Origin: Tricholoma matsutake
Taxonomy: Eukaryota; Basidiomycota; Agaricomycetes; Agaricales; Tricholomataceae
NCBI GenBank assembly: GCA_026075535.2
Contig: AP026545.1
Span: 7,688,001-7,752,000 of the forward strand
Reading direction: 5' to 3'
Length of the DNA stretch: 64,000 nucleotides
The notes under the pieces were generated by a model. That model worked only from the letters and a program-made list of their open reading frames with translations. It ran no database searches and was not told where the DNA came from. The number at the start of each line of letters is the position of its first letter. Position 1 is the stretch's first letter. The translations under genes were made by a program, and so were the position numbers. This document shows, in pieces, positions 22,343 to 33,734 of the stretch.

Positions 22343-23535
22343 GCCTCTAGAGTAGGGCACAGCATGGGTAGCCCTCGGGTATATTTTCTTATACCCATAC
22401 CTGTACCCATGAACACTGTACCCACACAGGTAGGGGTAAGGTGTTACCACAGGTTTTTGCAGGTTACCTGTGGTTATTCATGGGTTGACATGAATATGTA
22501 TTTTAATAATATAATTACACTAAATTAATATATAGAAAGTGAAACCCCCCTCTGGCATTTGGAGCGAGGGAGGGGGTGGTGCCTGTAGTTGCTGAGAACA
22601 GAATGAGTAACCCCCCCACTCACGTTTGCAGCAAGAGAGGGGGGGACATGCCTGTAGTCACTGAAAATGGAATGAGAAACCCCCCCACTCGCATTTGCAG
22701 CAAGAGAGGGAGGAGGGTGCTGCCTGTAGTCACTGAGAATGGAATGTCATCATCATCATCATCCTGCCCTCATTGTTGTTGTTGTCCTGCCTGCATCATC
22801 ATTGTCCTGCCCTCATTGTCATTGTCCTGCCCTCATTGTCATTGTCCTGCCCTCATTGTCATTGTCCTGCCCTCATTGTCATTGTCATCCTGCATTGCCA
22901 TCATCTTGCATTACCATCTCCTCCTGGTCATCATTGCCATTCCACCCACTATCCACCCCACAAGCACTTGCTCATGAGGCTGGGGGCAGGTGGTGTGTCA
23001 TTTCTTGTTTGCACCAGTCCCATCCCTGTTGTTCTCCACCTTGCAAGCAGAGGCTCGCAATGGTGGTGGGGGGGGTGCTGTCGAGGGTGTTGTCTCATTG
23101 TTATGTCACTATTAGAACCTAAAAATTGAATAAAACCATTAGTTAGTTAGAAAAAAACAAGAACGAAAGATATATAAAAATACCTAGGGCCCAAACAACA
23201 ATAGACATTGTTTGGGCCCATATCCTATGCAGTGTGGCCATTGTAGTTGCTTGCTATTGTCCTCGCTCCCCATTTCCACTCCATGAGCAGTTGCTCACAG
23301 TGGTGGTTGGGGTGCTGGTGGTTGTAACCTGGATTGTCCTATAGTTTAAAATTAGTGAGTAATCAACAAGGTCAGATGGTCACTCACCTGACCAAAATCT
23401 GGGTACCGGCATACCTGCACATACCTGTAACACTGTGGAAAAAGGGTATGGTGTTGCCCAGGTATGGCAATCCCATACCCATGACCAGAAACACACAGTG
23501 TTACCCATACCTGTGCTGTGCCCTACTCTAGAGGC
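22343..23535. mobile_element. Probable non-autonomous hAT-like element with GC-rich tandem modules
   Basis: The ends are a 21-bp inverted repeat, GCCTCTAGAGTAGGGCACAGC on both sides, containing the TAGAG start seen in other hAT-like ends here. I could not find a matching 8-bp duplication, so the boundaries are provisional. Subterminal stretches are rich in GGTA/TACC words, as in the element at 2462. The interior has tandem repeats and one copy of a spliceosomal-intron-like module on the minus strand (23119-23183). No transposase is seen. Confidence 0.5.
22541..22890 (+). repeat. Two tandem arrays: a 65-70 bp unit x3 and a 20-bp unit x4
   Basis: Three units of the form AACCCCCCCACTC, GCAGCAAGAGAGGG, TGCCTGTAGTCACTG run from about 22541 to 22744. 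A 20-bp unit ATTGTCCTGCCCTCATTGTC then repeats four times (about 22800-22880). Proline/histidine-rich open frames here result from the repeats and are not genes. Confidence 0.8.
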
Positions 23536-23929
23536 TCTGTAACCCTGCAGAGATTTCAACCATTTTTCTGATGTACTGGGTGTCACATGCTATATACTAT
23601 GGAGAATTGCACTATACTTCATGTGTCATGATTAATGAACAGATATGGTTTCATGATGACATTTCTACTGATGCCAACATGGTATATGATGGACAATTAC
23701 TACCCACTACAGATCTTCTACATTGCAATTATGCCTGAATTAGTAATGGTATACCATATACATAATACAGTATTTGTCATGCAGCTCTCATCCTGTACAA
23801 AATTCAAAATTGTTACCCTTGCTTACTGTCCTGTTTTTGGTGATGTCACTCAGGCTTCTTTGTTTTGCTCTCCATGCCACTTTGCTTTACTTTACATTCT
23901 ATTGGCACTTGTCCCATTTTATTAGATGG
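23536..23929. other. AT-rich interval with nothing recognised
   Basis: No domain, splice pattern or repeat boundary is evident. It links two presumed transposon fragments. Confidence 0.4.
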
Positions 23930-24681
23930 TACATCAGCAATATGGCAATTTAGTTTCCAGTTTTTTTCAGTTTTTATGGTTTCCTGGGTTGTGCAAAACC
24001 TGGGAACCAGGAAACCAGGAAGCCATCACAGGCTGCTACTCTACAGTGATTTACTACAGTACAAATCTAGGTAATAAAATAATAAATTCATGGTTGTTCT
24101 CTGCTGTTTGTTATTGTCCATGCCATCCATTGTTCGTTGTCCATTGTCCCCGCTGTCTGTTGCCCTGCCAATGCCAGATGTTGTTTGGGCACTTTGCATT
24201 CTGGGTGTGTTCGCTCATCTGTGTGGTCATCCAGGTGGTGTGTTGCAGGTGGTGACACGGTGCAGTTGGTTTGTTGTGGTTGTGGTTCAGTGTGGGAAGT
24301 TGTCTGGTAAGTGGTTCCACTTTTGTTTCTTGGGAGCACAAATATGACCACATGGTCCATGCATAGATAAGCACCCACCAAATGATTACTTTGTCCCAGG
24401 CTTGTCCCACTGCACATAAATAGTAATAATTAGTACTTACATTAGTTCTTTTTTCTTACCAGTATAAGTACACCCATTATGCATACTGTAAAAGACTGGA
24501 CCTTAAAATGCTGCTGTGGTTTCTGTAGTTTCCATAGCACTTTGATTTGAGAGGTTTCCTGGAAATTGGACATGAGTTTCCAGGTTCTGAAGTTTTCTGG
24601 TTTTTTCTGTTTTTTTCTGGTTTTATTCAGTTTCTTTGGTTGAGCAACCTCTGGAAACTAAAATGCTTAATTACTGATGTA
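23930..24681. mobile_element. Possible MITE sharing modules with the hAT-like elements
   Basis: The ends are imperfect inverted repeats of about 31 bp (left TACATCAGCAATATGGCAAT, right reverse complement TACATCAGTAATTAAGCATT, then TTTAGTTTCCAG in both). No clean target duplication is visible. The interior shares the word ACCACATGGTCCATGC and surrounding sequence (24345-24420) with hAT-like elements at 49724-52735 (52378-52460) and, inverted, at 55713-57173 (56000-56060). This suggests a common parent. Confidence 0.5.
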
Positions 24682-25000
24682 GCAGTGTAGCACCATGCTG
24701 TGTGATTCTCAAGCCATTGTGTTTCATTCCTGTACATTATTGCAAGCTAGTTACAAAGTTCTATACCACAACTGTATATATATGTATCATCTGCCATATG
24801 GCTTTGTATCAAAAAATAAAATAAATGCAGACTCAAGAAAAACAAAGTCTATGAAGCAAGGACTCATTCATGCCAGGCATCATGATAGCCATGGCCCAAC
24901 CAGACAAGTTATTGTAAGTTTGTATTAACTAGTTTCTGTGTTTTTATTGACTTCATTGACATGTTCATAATACTCCACTCATGTGAGCTCAGCAACTTAA

Positions 25001-26333
25001 GGTAGATTTTGTTCAGAACCAGCTTGATCATGCAAGATGTGTGACATTTAAGCAGACCTCCTGCTGAAGCCTCTTCACAGCACATTTTCAGGAAATCCAT
25101 TCCAACAGAGTTATTTGAATCATGAATGGCTATGCACTGACATTTACATTAGAAAAAACTGGACTGTGGAAGTTGCCATTAGGTTTCTTGATGCGAGAAT
25201 TTGTAGTTGTGACAACATGGTCACAACATCATGTTCAATGCTTGCGAATTTAATGGCTCCTCAGCCTCATCTTTAACCACCACCATCCAATTGTGGGAAT
25301 TCGGTGCCCCTATGACTGTGCTTTATTCTACCTAACACCTCCTCACTAATCACTGTCGGGCCTCTCTCATGGCTTGAGCCGTCATCCTTTATAAACTACC
25401 CCTTCATTTTATCTTATCAGAGTTCATCGTGATGATTTGCATGGTGGACCCCACATGCTCTTGCTGGCGGCAGGAATGCCCTGCTATCCATCTTACCCTC
25501 AATGCGACTCAGGCACCATTTTCGAGGCCTCGATGTACCACCACCAGCTCTGCTTAGCGCAGACCTTGGCCTTGTGTCAAGGGCGCAATCCGTTGTTGAT
25601 TGGGTAGAGACCTACAACCTTTGGGGAGGAAGACCAATAGTGGAAGGTCACCAATGGCCGATCATAGGACCGTCCCTGCATGGCCTACACCCTATTGGGA
25701 GAGCATTGGCATACTCGACTTGGGACTTCATCGGCAAGGGGTGGACCGCAGACGTATATACCATGGGAGGAATAGATGGGGAACAGGGGGAGTATTGGTT
25801 GAGAGGGATGGGGGGTGGAACTGCAGAGTAAAGGCAAGAGTTGTTCATTTAACCATGATCGTTTTTTCTTTTCTGACAGGCGCAAGTTAAGCCTTCCCAT
25901 GATCGATCCCGTGTTCGTACACCAACTATGCAGTTCGCTGACAGCTGGAAGCCTCGGCGCTCATGCGGGCTCGGGAAGTATAGAATACCGTAGTGGGAGG
26001 AAGTGCATCAGCCAGTCCTGCAAGCTTGAGAGGGCATGGTAGCAGTTCAGGTGCTTGTCGATGAGGAGGGTTCTTTAGGTGTAGCCTACTTCCAGGGGAT
26101 TGTGTTCGGGCACCCTTTTAAAAAAGGAATAAATCCTTAATCCAAAAAAAAAAAAAAAAAATGGCTCCTCAGCCTCATCACTTTTAAAAAATGACAAATC
26201 TCTAGGAAAGGTGTTTTAAAATATTTCTGTGGGGCCACAATTTTTAAAAATGCTCTCAAGCTGAATGCCAATCACAATGTAGTAGAATGTCACACATTTC
26301 ATGTGATCAAGCTGGTTCTGAACAGAATCTACC
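25001..26333. mobile_element. Inverted-repeat element (MITE-like) interrupted by a retrocopy
   Basis: The left end (25001-25048) and right end (26286-26333) are inverted copies: GGTAGATTTTGTTCAGAACC and AGCTTGATCA against their complement with few mismatches. Removing the retrocopy (25272-26159) and one duplication copy leaves an element of about 425 bp with no coding capacity. A target duplication could not be fixed (perhaps only AA). The superfamily is undetermined. Confidence 0.6.
25272..26159 (+). mobile_element. Poly(A)-tailed retrocopy with a 20-bp target duplication
   Basis: The block ends in a run of about 17 A (26144-26160), preceded by an AATAAA signal at 26128-26133. It is flanked by the 20-bp direct repeat AATGGCTCCTCAGCCTCATC (25252-25271 and 26160-26179). 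These are the hallmarks of LINE-driven retroposition of a polyadenylated RNA. Its base composition is richer in CpG than its surroundings. It holds a 109-codon frame (25502-25831) and a second frame (about 25880-26042), separated by GTAAAG...TTCTGACAG (about 25829-25879), which could be a retained intron. I do not recognise the parent gene. It could also be a 5'-truncated LINE or a long SINE. Confidence 0.75.
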
Positions 26334-26609
26334 AAGGGGGTGGCAGAACAGGAATCCCGAACCGCGGGTAGGGGGGGGGGAGTGTTCTGCCGGAGGCTGA
26401 AAAAAATATTTTGACCTATACCTAAATGATGCAGAACGGCTTTGTTAGGCCACGAAGTACTTAGAATAGCTACCTAATATGGTTTGTATTGGTATAACCA
26501 GACAGTTTTATCATAAATTGTGTTAAGTTCGGTGCCAAGCACACTTCCATATGTAGTGTTACAAAACTTGATGTCTCTCTGCTAACACGCTGTTCCGGCC
26601 GGCTTGGCC

Positions 26610-26842
26610 TCAAAGCTGTGTCGCAACGTCCATAACGTATAACGGCCGTTCCATTAATCCGCCCGCAATTCCGTGAGGAATTGGTTCGCCATCGTCCTGA
26701 GTCTTGATGGCGGCATCGAACCGTGACAGACCAACAAATACGTTGTTCTGTAAATAAACTTGTCAGTAAATGTCGGACAGTGCCTCTGGCACTATCCTCC
26801 TAACACACTTACCTGGGCCTTGTTATCCGAAATCCTAGGCAT
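26610..26842 (-). CDS. Possible small two-exon gene, 55-residue product
   Basis: On the minus strand ATG at 26842 opens a 10-codon exon (MPRISDNKAQ). A well-formed 65-nt intron follows (26748-26812, GTAAGT...TTTACAG). The second exon reads NNVFVGLSRFDAAIKTQDDG through GLMERPLYVMDVATQL to a TGA at 26610-26612. The splice junction keeps one frame and the exon is rich in CpG, unlike the neighbouring relics. The product has no signal peptide, membrane segment or known motif that I recognise. It might instead be the last two exons of a longer gene whose upstream exons I could not find in 26843-27430. Function unknown. Confidence 0.4.
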
Positions 26843-27436
26843 ACAAAAGCGCGCTACCCTCCAACACAGCCAGAAAATCTCGAGAACTTGAACTGTTGAG
26901 GTTTGCGCTATGCTGATGTGATCAAGATAGTAGACGGGTGGGAATCCGTGGGATTGCAGTTGATTGTGGTGGATTGATGAGTCAAACTAAAGCTGTAGAA
27001 TCATCGTGGCACTGAGAGGTGGGCATCAATCTAAAAGCGACAGGTATTGGCAGTACGGAACGTCAGTACGCGCCGGTGACGAAATTTTTTGGGGAAATGG
27101 CTTGGGAAAAAAATCAATACACGTGATGGAAAGTTACTATATATGGCAGGAGGGGAGGTCAACCGAGGGCTTGAAAAAAAAAGGTGAGTGGATGTCGGTT
27201 TTTCCCGGTCCGCCACCCCCTTGGAATCTACCTTACCCAAATCGGTTCCACCGAAACTCACTCAGGAACGGGTTACTGAATGATGCAATCGACTATCCAG
27301 TGTCCACGCCAGGTACGAACAGATGCGGGATCACAGCTCCTTATAGGGAAAGGGAAAAAAAAAAGTTGGGTCCTTGAGCACTACTTAAAATATTCCTTAT
27401 TCCAAAAATCTGATTTTGCCACCCAAAATCTGCGTG
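26843..27436. other. Intergenic region downstream of the GMC gene
   Basis: GC- and CpG-richer than the transposon blocks. A 123-codon plus-strand frame opens at a GTG (27006) but is low-complexity, has no motif, and is probably fortuitous. It should contain the 3' end of the GMC transcript and upstream sequence of the small gene. Confidence 0.4.
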
Positions 27437-29734
27437 TTACTGCCACGCAGCTTTTATCAGATCTGCCGCTCTCTCAGCGACGGCGTAAGTAGGCGCCTGA
27501 GTATGGCCCGCCGGGATCAGCGGCTGTAAAGAACAACATAAGCCATCGGCCTTCATTCATTGCATAGGTGATCGAGTGTAACTCACCAATACGGAGGCAT
27601 CTACGACACGCAAGTCACTGACCTTCTTAACACGCAGGTCGGGATCAGTGACACCATAGTCTGCTCCTTTGGGAGACATTGCCGATGTTCCTACCCCATG
27701 CGAAACGGTGATAGCAGTGCTGCGGATGAACTGGTCGAGCTCCTGGTTTGTAGTGGCAGTATCCACAAGACTGAGAATGTAATCAGACCACACTGGAGCC
27801 TTGGCAAACCGTCGAATGGTTCGGACAGCTTCTCGCAGCGCGAAGATATCGAAATCAGAATCGAGGAAGTTGGGGTTGATGCTGGGAAGGTCAAAGGGAT
27901 TGTTTGTTTTTATGGTAACATTGCCACCTTTGGGCAGCGATCAGACGCGGAATGAATCGGTCCAGATACCAGATAACAGAGCTTACGTGAATGAGGTGTT
28001 ACCAGTACTGAGCCTATAACCATGAAGTTGCCGGTTGGAGGGATAGGCAAACGCGTCTTGCCGTTCTAAACAACGGTCCGACAGTCAGACACAGACAAGT
28101 TCAGGTCTGAAAATAGACGAACCGCGATGACGAATTCGAAGTGGCCGGTATTTGGGCCTGCAGACGGATCGGTGAAGTTCTGGAATATAGATGCATTGTT
28201 CGGCATGCGTGTCCACCCTGCGATATTGAATGTGGGTCCAGCATAGGGACCCGTGCGCGTCTCATTCCATTGTTTCAGCTGCTCCGCCGCTAGCGTGGCA
28301 TTCCGGAGTGCAGTCTCAAACGTTTCGGTCGAATTTACCAGCCATGTGTTGGGAACGAAAGGGTGATCCGTCAAATTCTGGCCCACGTCTGGCAGATCTA
28401 TCAGAGGTTTGACGCCAACGCTAGAAAGAAGCTTTGGGTCTCCAATACCGGAGTGTAGAAGGATATTGGGAGTTCCTACAACACCTGAGGAGAGGATGAC
28501 CTCCTTTTTAGCAGTTACGTGGATACTTTTTGCTGCACAAATGCCATAGACGCTATTAGCTAATGAAGACAATGTGAGAAACGCTTTCCTACCGTTAGTA
28601 CCCTGAGTAAGCTCTACGCCCCTGAAGCTGGGTACTCCGTCGTGGGATCCTGTTTGAAGAACACGGGACACTCGAGAATTAACCAATACGTGGAGATTAG
28701 GTCGTGCCAAAAACTGAGGGGCAAGGTATGTCCTCGCAGAGCTGCTTCTTTCACCTCCTCCGATGGTGAATGGTGCCCACCCTGAGTCCCGTGATCGTGA
28801 TCAAGCATAGAGAATTTGAGAGTCTGGAGGCTTACCAATGCCCAGCTGGTACCCGGAATTCATGTCAAGGTTGAATGGGAACTCATCGGGAAGCTCAGTG
28901 GTGGCTTTCATTACGCGGTAATCGAAGCTCGTTACGTATCCTGCCAAACTGACATAGTTGATGCCATCATACCCATGTACACTTGGGTTGAATTCTCCCG
29001 TAGTGTTGTGAAGATCCGCGGGCGTAGTCCATCGTTCATTCTGTACAACATGAATGACTGTTGAAGCAGGGTAGACTGTATTTTCGCTCACCTTACGGAA
29101 GTATTGCTGAAGATTATCCCACGACCAGCCAAGATCGCCAGTTATTTTGGCATAACGATCATAGTCATCCGAAGATCCGCGAGTGTAGGCCTGTCCATCT
29201 GGTAATTACATCGCAAGCATTAGAACAGCATAGCGCGGGGCCAAGAGGTGAGTAACTTACTGATGCAACTGGTGCCGCCTAGTATGTGCCCTTCCGGGTA
29301 GTCCATATTCCGTCCCCCAAGTCCGGGCATCGGCTCCGTAGTATAATTCCAATCGGCTGAAGTTTTGAAGAGCCTCCCATTGAAAAATGGGACATGTGAG
29401 TTGAAGACGTTCTCGCTACTGAAAGAAATGTCCATCAAAGGAACAGGCTGAGGAGGTAGTATGATACTCACGGGCCTCCTGCTTCAATGACCAATACCAA
29501 GTAGACAGGATTCTCGGATAGACGGTTGGCGACTACAAGTCCGGCGGTACCTCCTGTACAAAGTCACAAAAGCTAGGGTTAAGCGGAATATAATCATAAC
29601 GTACCTCCAACGACGATGAAATCATAATGTTCCTTTAAGATATCTATCGCTCGGTGGACGATTACACCTGAACTTGTACTGGCTAGGAAAGCAAGGCTGA
29701 GAAGGGCCCATTGGGGTAAGAGATGGAGCCGCAT
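27437..29734 (-). CDS. Secreted GMC oxidoreductase, aryl-alcohol-oxidase type
   Basis: Nine exons (29734-29605, 29553-29472, 29418-29261, 29198-29092, 29040-28836, 28781-28123, 28065-27987, 27927-27587, 27523-27437) sum to 1848 nt in one frame, giving 615 residues. All introns (51-63 nt) are GT...AG. The chosen ATG starts a signal peptide, [19 protein letters not shown]. The FAD-binding motif [15 protein letters not shown] spans the exon 1-2 junction. GMC signatures are [20 protein letters not shown] and [19 protein letters not shown], then QNLTDHPF. The two catalytic His are expected in [12 protein letters not shown] and [19 protein letters not shown]. Several N-x-S/T sites fit secretion. 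The family oxidises aromatic or aliphatic alcohols with FAD, making H2O2, often for lignocellulose attack. The substrate is not deducible. It appears intact. Confidence 0.9.
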
Positions 29735-29770
29735 GACGAGCGAATAAAAAGCGGGCTGTTCAAAGCACTT

Positions 29771-29778
29771 ATTATATA
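29771..29778 (-). promoter_or_regulatory. Probable TATA box of the GMC gene
   Basis: TATATAAT on the minus strand lies 37-44 nt upstream of the chosen ATG (29734). This favours that start over an in-frame ATG further upstream (29890), which would put a long non-secretory extension before the signal peptide. Confidence 0.5.
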
Positions 29779-29890
29779 TCATGTAGCCCAGGGTCCAAAA
29801 TGGCCACATGCACGCGATTCTATTCACGCTCAATATGGGCATGATCCGGAGGAAGCTGCTTGTTGCTAAAGAGAAGTTCATAGTCATCAC

Positions 29891-30870
29891 GTTACTATTC
29901 AGTGAGGACGATTATCCGGTCCACGATATCGATGACCATTGACACGGATTGCTGTGATTGTCGATACATCGCAGCGGAGGCGATTCGACGATTTTTTTGG
30001 ACGATCATAGGAACCGATCGAGGGGTGTCGGGATCACATGACGTCGGTATTTTTTTTTCAAGCTTACCGATCACTTCTAATAACGTTATTAGCCACGGCA
30101 ATTGCCGGGCGTACCTTTTGCTTACATCTCGCTCAGAAGATTAAAACGTGGCCAAAATCGTCGAATAATCGTGCCAATAATCGTTAAAAGTCAACGTCAA
30201 GTTGTTAGAAAATCGACCCACTATTAAATTACATAAATTGCACTCACTTGTGACGAAGTGATCGTTGGTCTCGAGGAGTTGCTGTTGCTAAGCAGAAGTT
30301 TAGCCTAATTCTACGCGGTTACCATATCTATTTCAAGTCACTGTGTAGGGCGTCTCGGGGCGCTCCATAAATCGAGAAGAGATATAAGTGCCTCATTTAC
30401 CGGTCCCGAGCACTACATGACACGTGCTACATGCCGTCGGTGGTCAGCCGCGGACCGCGGTGGGTGGTCTCCGACGTTTCCCCACAAAACCTCACAGGCC
30501 TGCCTCACACCTCCTGTCTCTCGGACCGCCAATTCTCCTGCGGACCGTTTCTTCTCGGCTGCACCAACAAAGACCACTGCCAGCCCGTGGGCCTTGTTTA
30601 TTGGTCTCATGCTGAATTTGATCTTGAGCTGTTTCTCTCTTCAGGAAATCATAATGATGGCCCCAGGCGGAAAAGTTTCGACAAGTGGCCACACGAAGGC
30701 TTAAGGCTTCAGGGTGTACGGCGACAAAGGTGTGCTCCTGGCAAACATGATATAATGTACTACCCCGCGGCCAGATATTATATATTCTGTCCATCCATTC
30801 ACTTTGTCACGTGTTTCCTGCACCCAAAGTAGGTTGGTAAGCGCCAAGAGCGGCCAAATATTTGTTTTGA
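29891..30870. other. Upstream intergenic region of the GMC gene
   Basis: CpG-rich with no supported gene. Overlapping frames of 60-130 codons at 30413-30832 on both strands lack motifs and splice support. It includes a perfect 16-bp palindrome CTAATAACGTTATTAG (30077-30092) and a TGACGT core at about 30038-30043, both plausible regulatory words about 300-360 nt upstream of the ATG. A T-run (30871-30889) ends the island. Confidence 0.4.
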
Positions 30871-31401
30871 ATTTTTTTTTTTTTTTTTGAAAATTTCAGT
30901 GCTGATTTGCATATTTTTCAACTGGATCACTTCAGGCAACCACCCCTGACTCCCTACTTAGGGTAGATTGTCCCACCAAGAAAGACTACCCTAAGTAGGC
31001 CTAAGACCAGGGGATAGTTCCAAGCTCCATGGTCCTCCCCATGCTTAGGCCTGGACATTCCATTGGGAAGCCCCAAAAGGCAGTTTGGTCTGCCCCACAG
31101 AAGTATATTTGGACCAAGTATACCTCGGGGAGGTCCAACTGCTGTGGGCAGCCCCAGGTTACATTTGGGCCAGTCCCAATAATGTGGGATTCCCCTGCCC
31201 TGTCACATCACATATACTTGGGAGTCCCAGAGGTGATGTGACAATTAACTAATATAGCTTCATTTAAACAAGAGAATCAAGTCTTTACATGTTATATGTG
31301 TAACTTATGTTTGAATAGCCAGATACTCTACTGTAACCTACAGGTATGAGAAGCCAGGTGAAGATAGAAGGTGATACAATTGAATGAGGTATTTTACTTT
31401 T

Positions 31402-31826
31402 TATAAGGGCAACCTAAGCCTCTAGCAAAGGGAAATCCGAAGTTAAAATTATGCTACATAATACAGGGATTGGGGGCGCACCTAGCAAAGGGAAATCCGA
31501 AGAGAAAACTCTAAGGATCCCCTTGCTGATGCCCAGTATATGTGAAGACAACAAAAATCAAATATAACCTAAAAATAGAAAAAGGCGGAGATAGGTGGAT
31601 CAAGGCCGCCGAATGACATCATACCAAGGGGTATGTGTCGGAAGGGGTACTCCGCCTCTAAATATAAAAGTGTCAACATATACAAACATGATAGCAAGGG
31701 AAAATTAGTAATAAAATCCGGAAAAATCATAGAAAATGAAGAATAGAAGGAAATGAGGTGGGGAAAAATATGGGACGAACATAAAAAATAGGAAAAACAC
31801 ACAGGCACCCCCCTAGTCCCCTTACA
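31402..31826. repeat. Solo LTR (TRTAAGG...CCCCTTACA family)
   Basis: 425 bp starting TATAAGGGCAACC and ending CCCCTTACA, flanked by CTTTT (31397-31401 and 31827-31831). It interrupts the FB2 left arm, and the undisturbed sequence is visible in the FB2 right arm at 37205. It shares terminal and internal words (GAGAAAACTCTAAGGA) with a 617-bp solo LTR at 50684. Confidence 0.75.
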
Positions 31827-32108
31827 CTTTTTGTGACATGTGACAATTCTTTTTACCAAAAAAGTCAAAAGCTCTACAGCAGTTATTACAAAGAGACTCT
31901 GATACACACCTTTAATGTATATTGTAGGATGTACTCCAGTGGTGTATCTCCTGCCTACTGAGGCCACAACTTTCCCCTTCTGGTGTATTGCTTGTACATG
32001 TTTATGATAGGCCAGTGTGTGACCATTTCACCTCACCTAACCTTCCCACAGTATGTCACATATTAGTTGACATGATCCTATCATGTCACAGCTACTGATC
32101 TGTAGTAA

Positions 32109-33734
32109 CTTAGGGTCTGGTTGGCAACCAAACCTGGGTTGAGGTTGAGGTTATGGTTAGAGTATGTAAGCATCAAAACGTGATATAAGTCATGTGTCAT
32201 CCATCATCCATGGGAGATGCTGTTGTTTTTTGCCATGCTTCATTGCTTCACGAAAGTTATTTGGTTCTTGGAATCATTCAGAAGTATGGGGGCCATGTTT
32301 TTGATGCCTAGTGATTGTTGGTTGATGGTGAGCAGGCAGTTCACACAGATATTTCATTACATTTGCAAAATAAGTATTTATTGTAAATTACTAATCTACT
32401 TTTAATAACTGTTCCCAATGATGTGAGGAACTCTATGTAAGCTAGAATCTATAAACAATCTGATAGAATAACCCCTTGACATTGTTGGAAATGGTGTTAA
32501 GAGGTGGCACTCACCACAGTTCCTGGTGCTATGGAATTGGCATGTCCTGTTTCTGATCATCATTGGCATATCCTGTTTCTCAGCATGGTTGATGCATCAA
32601 AGTGTGGCAAAAAACAACAACATCTCCCATGGATGATGGATGACACATGACTTATATCATGTTTTGATGCTTACATACTCTAACCATAACCACTGAATGC
32701 TATTGACCCAGCAGATTCTTCACAACACGTGACTTTCAGAAAATGCCATTGCTGGAACTTATGCAGATTTTCGGTGAGCGTTTGCTTGAGTGTTGTAGCC
32801 TTCTTACATAATACAGTTTTCACATTGATACTGAGACTGTAGGAGACAGTCAGACTCCAAAGGATGGTAAAAGGTTTTCTCATAGACCACAACTTCAACG
32901 CACTATCATATTACTGCACGACTGGCAACACTTGTAAATTTGGTCATGTTTGTACTTTGATTTATTTAGAATGGGAGATCTTCTGCAAGCCATTCCTCGA
33001 CAACCATGCCACATTTTGGCATGATTCTGTAGTCTATCTTATGTTACTAACTGAGCTCTAGAGCTCCACACAATAGTTTTATTTTTTAGTTCATCTGTGA
33101 AAATTAGGTTGAATTATGTGTGTGTGCAAACAATTATCTCAAGAACTAATGGTCAGAAAAACAAGCTAAGAGTGGTACAGTGTCAAGGGTAATCTAGGTG
33201 AGGATGTCCCCTGCAAATAATTGAGGTTGTGAGTCACTAGTTCTTGAGATATTGTTTGCACACACAAATAATTGGCAGGGGTCAACCTAATTTTCACAGA
33301 TCAACTAAAAAATAAGAATATTGTGTGGAGCTCTAGAGCTCAGCTAGTAGCATAAGATAGACTACAGAATCATGCCAAAATGTGGCATGGTTGTCGAGGA
33401 ATGGCTTGCAGAAGATCTCCCATTTGAAATAAATCAAAGTACAAACATGACCAAATTTACAAGTTTTGCGCAGTAATATGATAGTGTGTTGAAGTTGTGG
33501 TCTGTGAGAAAACCTTTTACCATCCTTTGGAGTCTGACTGTCTCCTACAGTCTCATGAAAACTGTATTATGTAAGAAGGCTACGCCGAAAATCTGCATCA
33601 GTTCCAGCAATGGCATTTTCCAAAAGTCATGTGTTGCGAAGAATCTGCTGGGTCAACAGTGTTCAGTACCATAACCTCAACCTCAACCCAGGTTTGGTTG
33701 CTGAACAGACCTAAAAGTTTTTTTTAGCAAAAGT
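32109..33734. mobile_element. FB3: foldback element inside FB2
   Basis: The outer ends are inverted copies (left AGGGTCTGGTTGGCAACC then AAACCTGGGTTGAGGTTGAG; right the complement near 33672-33715). Inner arms of about 455 bp, 32692-33150 and 33235-33690, surround a spacer of about 85 bp. The direct repeat TAGTAA flanks it (32103-32108 and 33735-33740). A further segment, 32158-32690, occurs only in the left half and has its own inverted ends of about 78 bp (TAGAGTATGTAAGCATCAAA). No protein is supported. Confidence 0.6.

Noticed and set aside
22576..23129. Overlapping Pro/His/Ser-rich open frames
   Set aside because: They come from tandem repeats of 20 and 65-70 bp read in several frames; no start context, splice pattern or motif supports a gene.
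22335..23542. Firm hAT assignment for this element
   Set aside because: The 21-bp inverted ends are clear but the flanks show no 8-bp direct repeat, so it was kept only as probable.
27006..27377. 123-codon plus-strand frame downstream of the GMC gene
   Set aside because: It opens at GTG, not ATG, has low complexity and overlaps presumed untranslated sequence.
30413..30832. Overlapping frames of 60-133 codons on both strands
   Set aside because: GC-rich DNA gives long chance frames. Arg/Pro/Ser-rich translations have no motif and no introns typical of the species.
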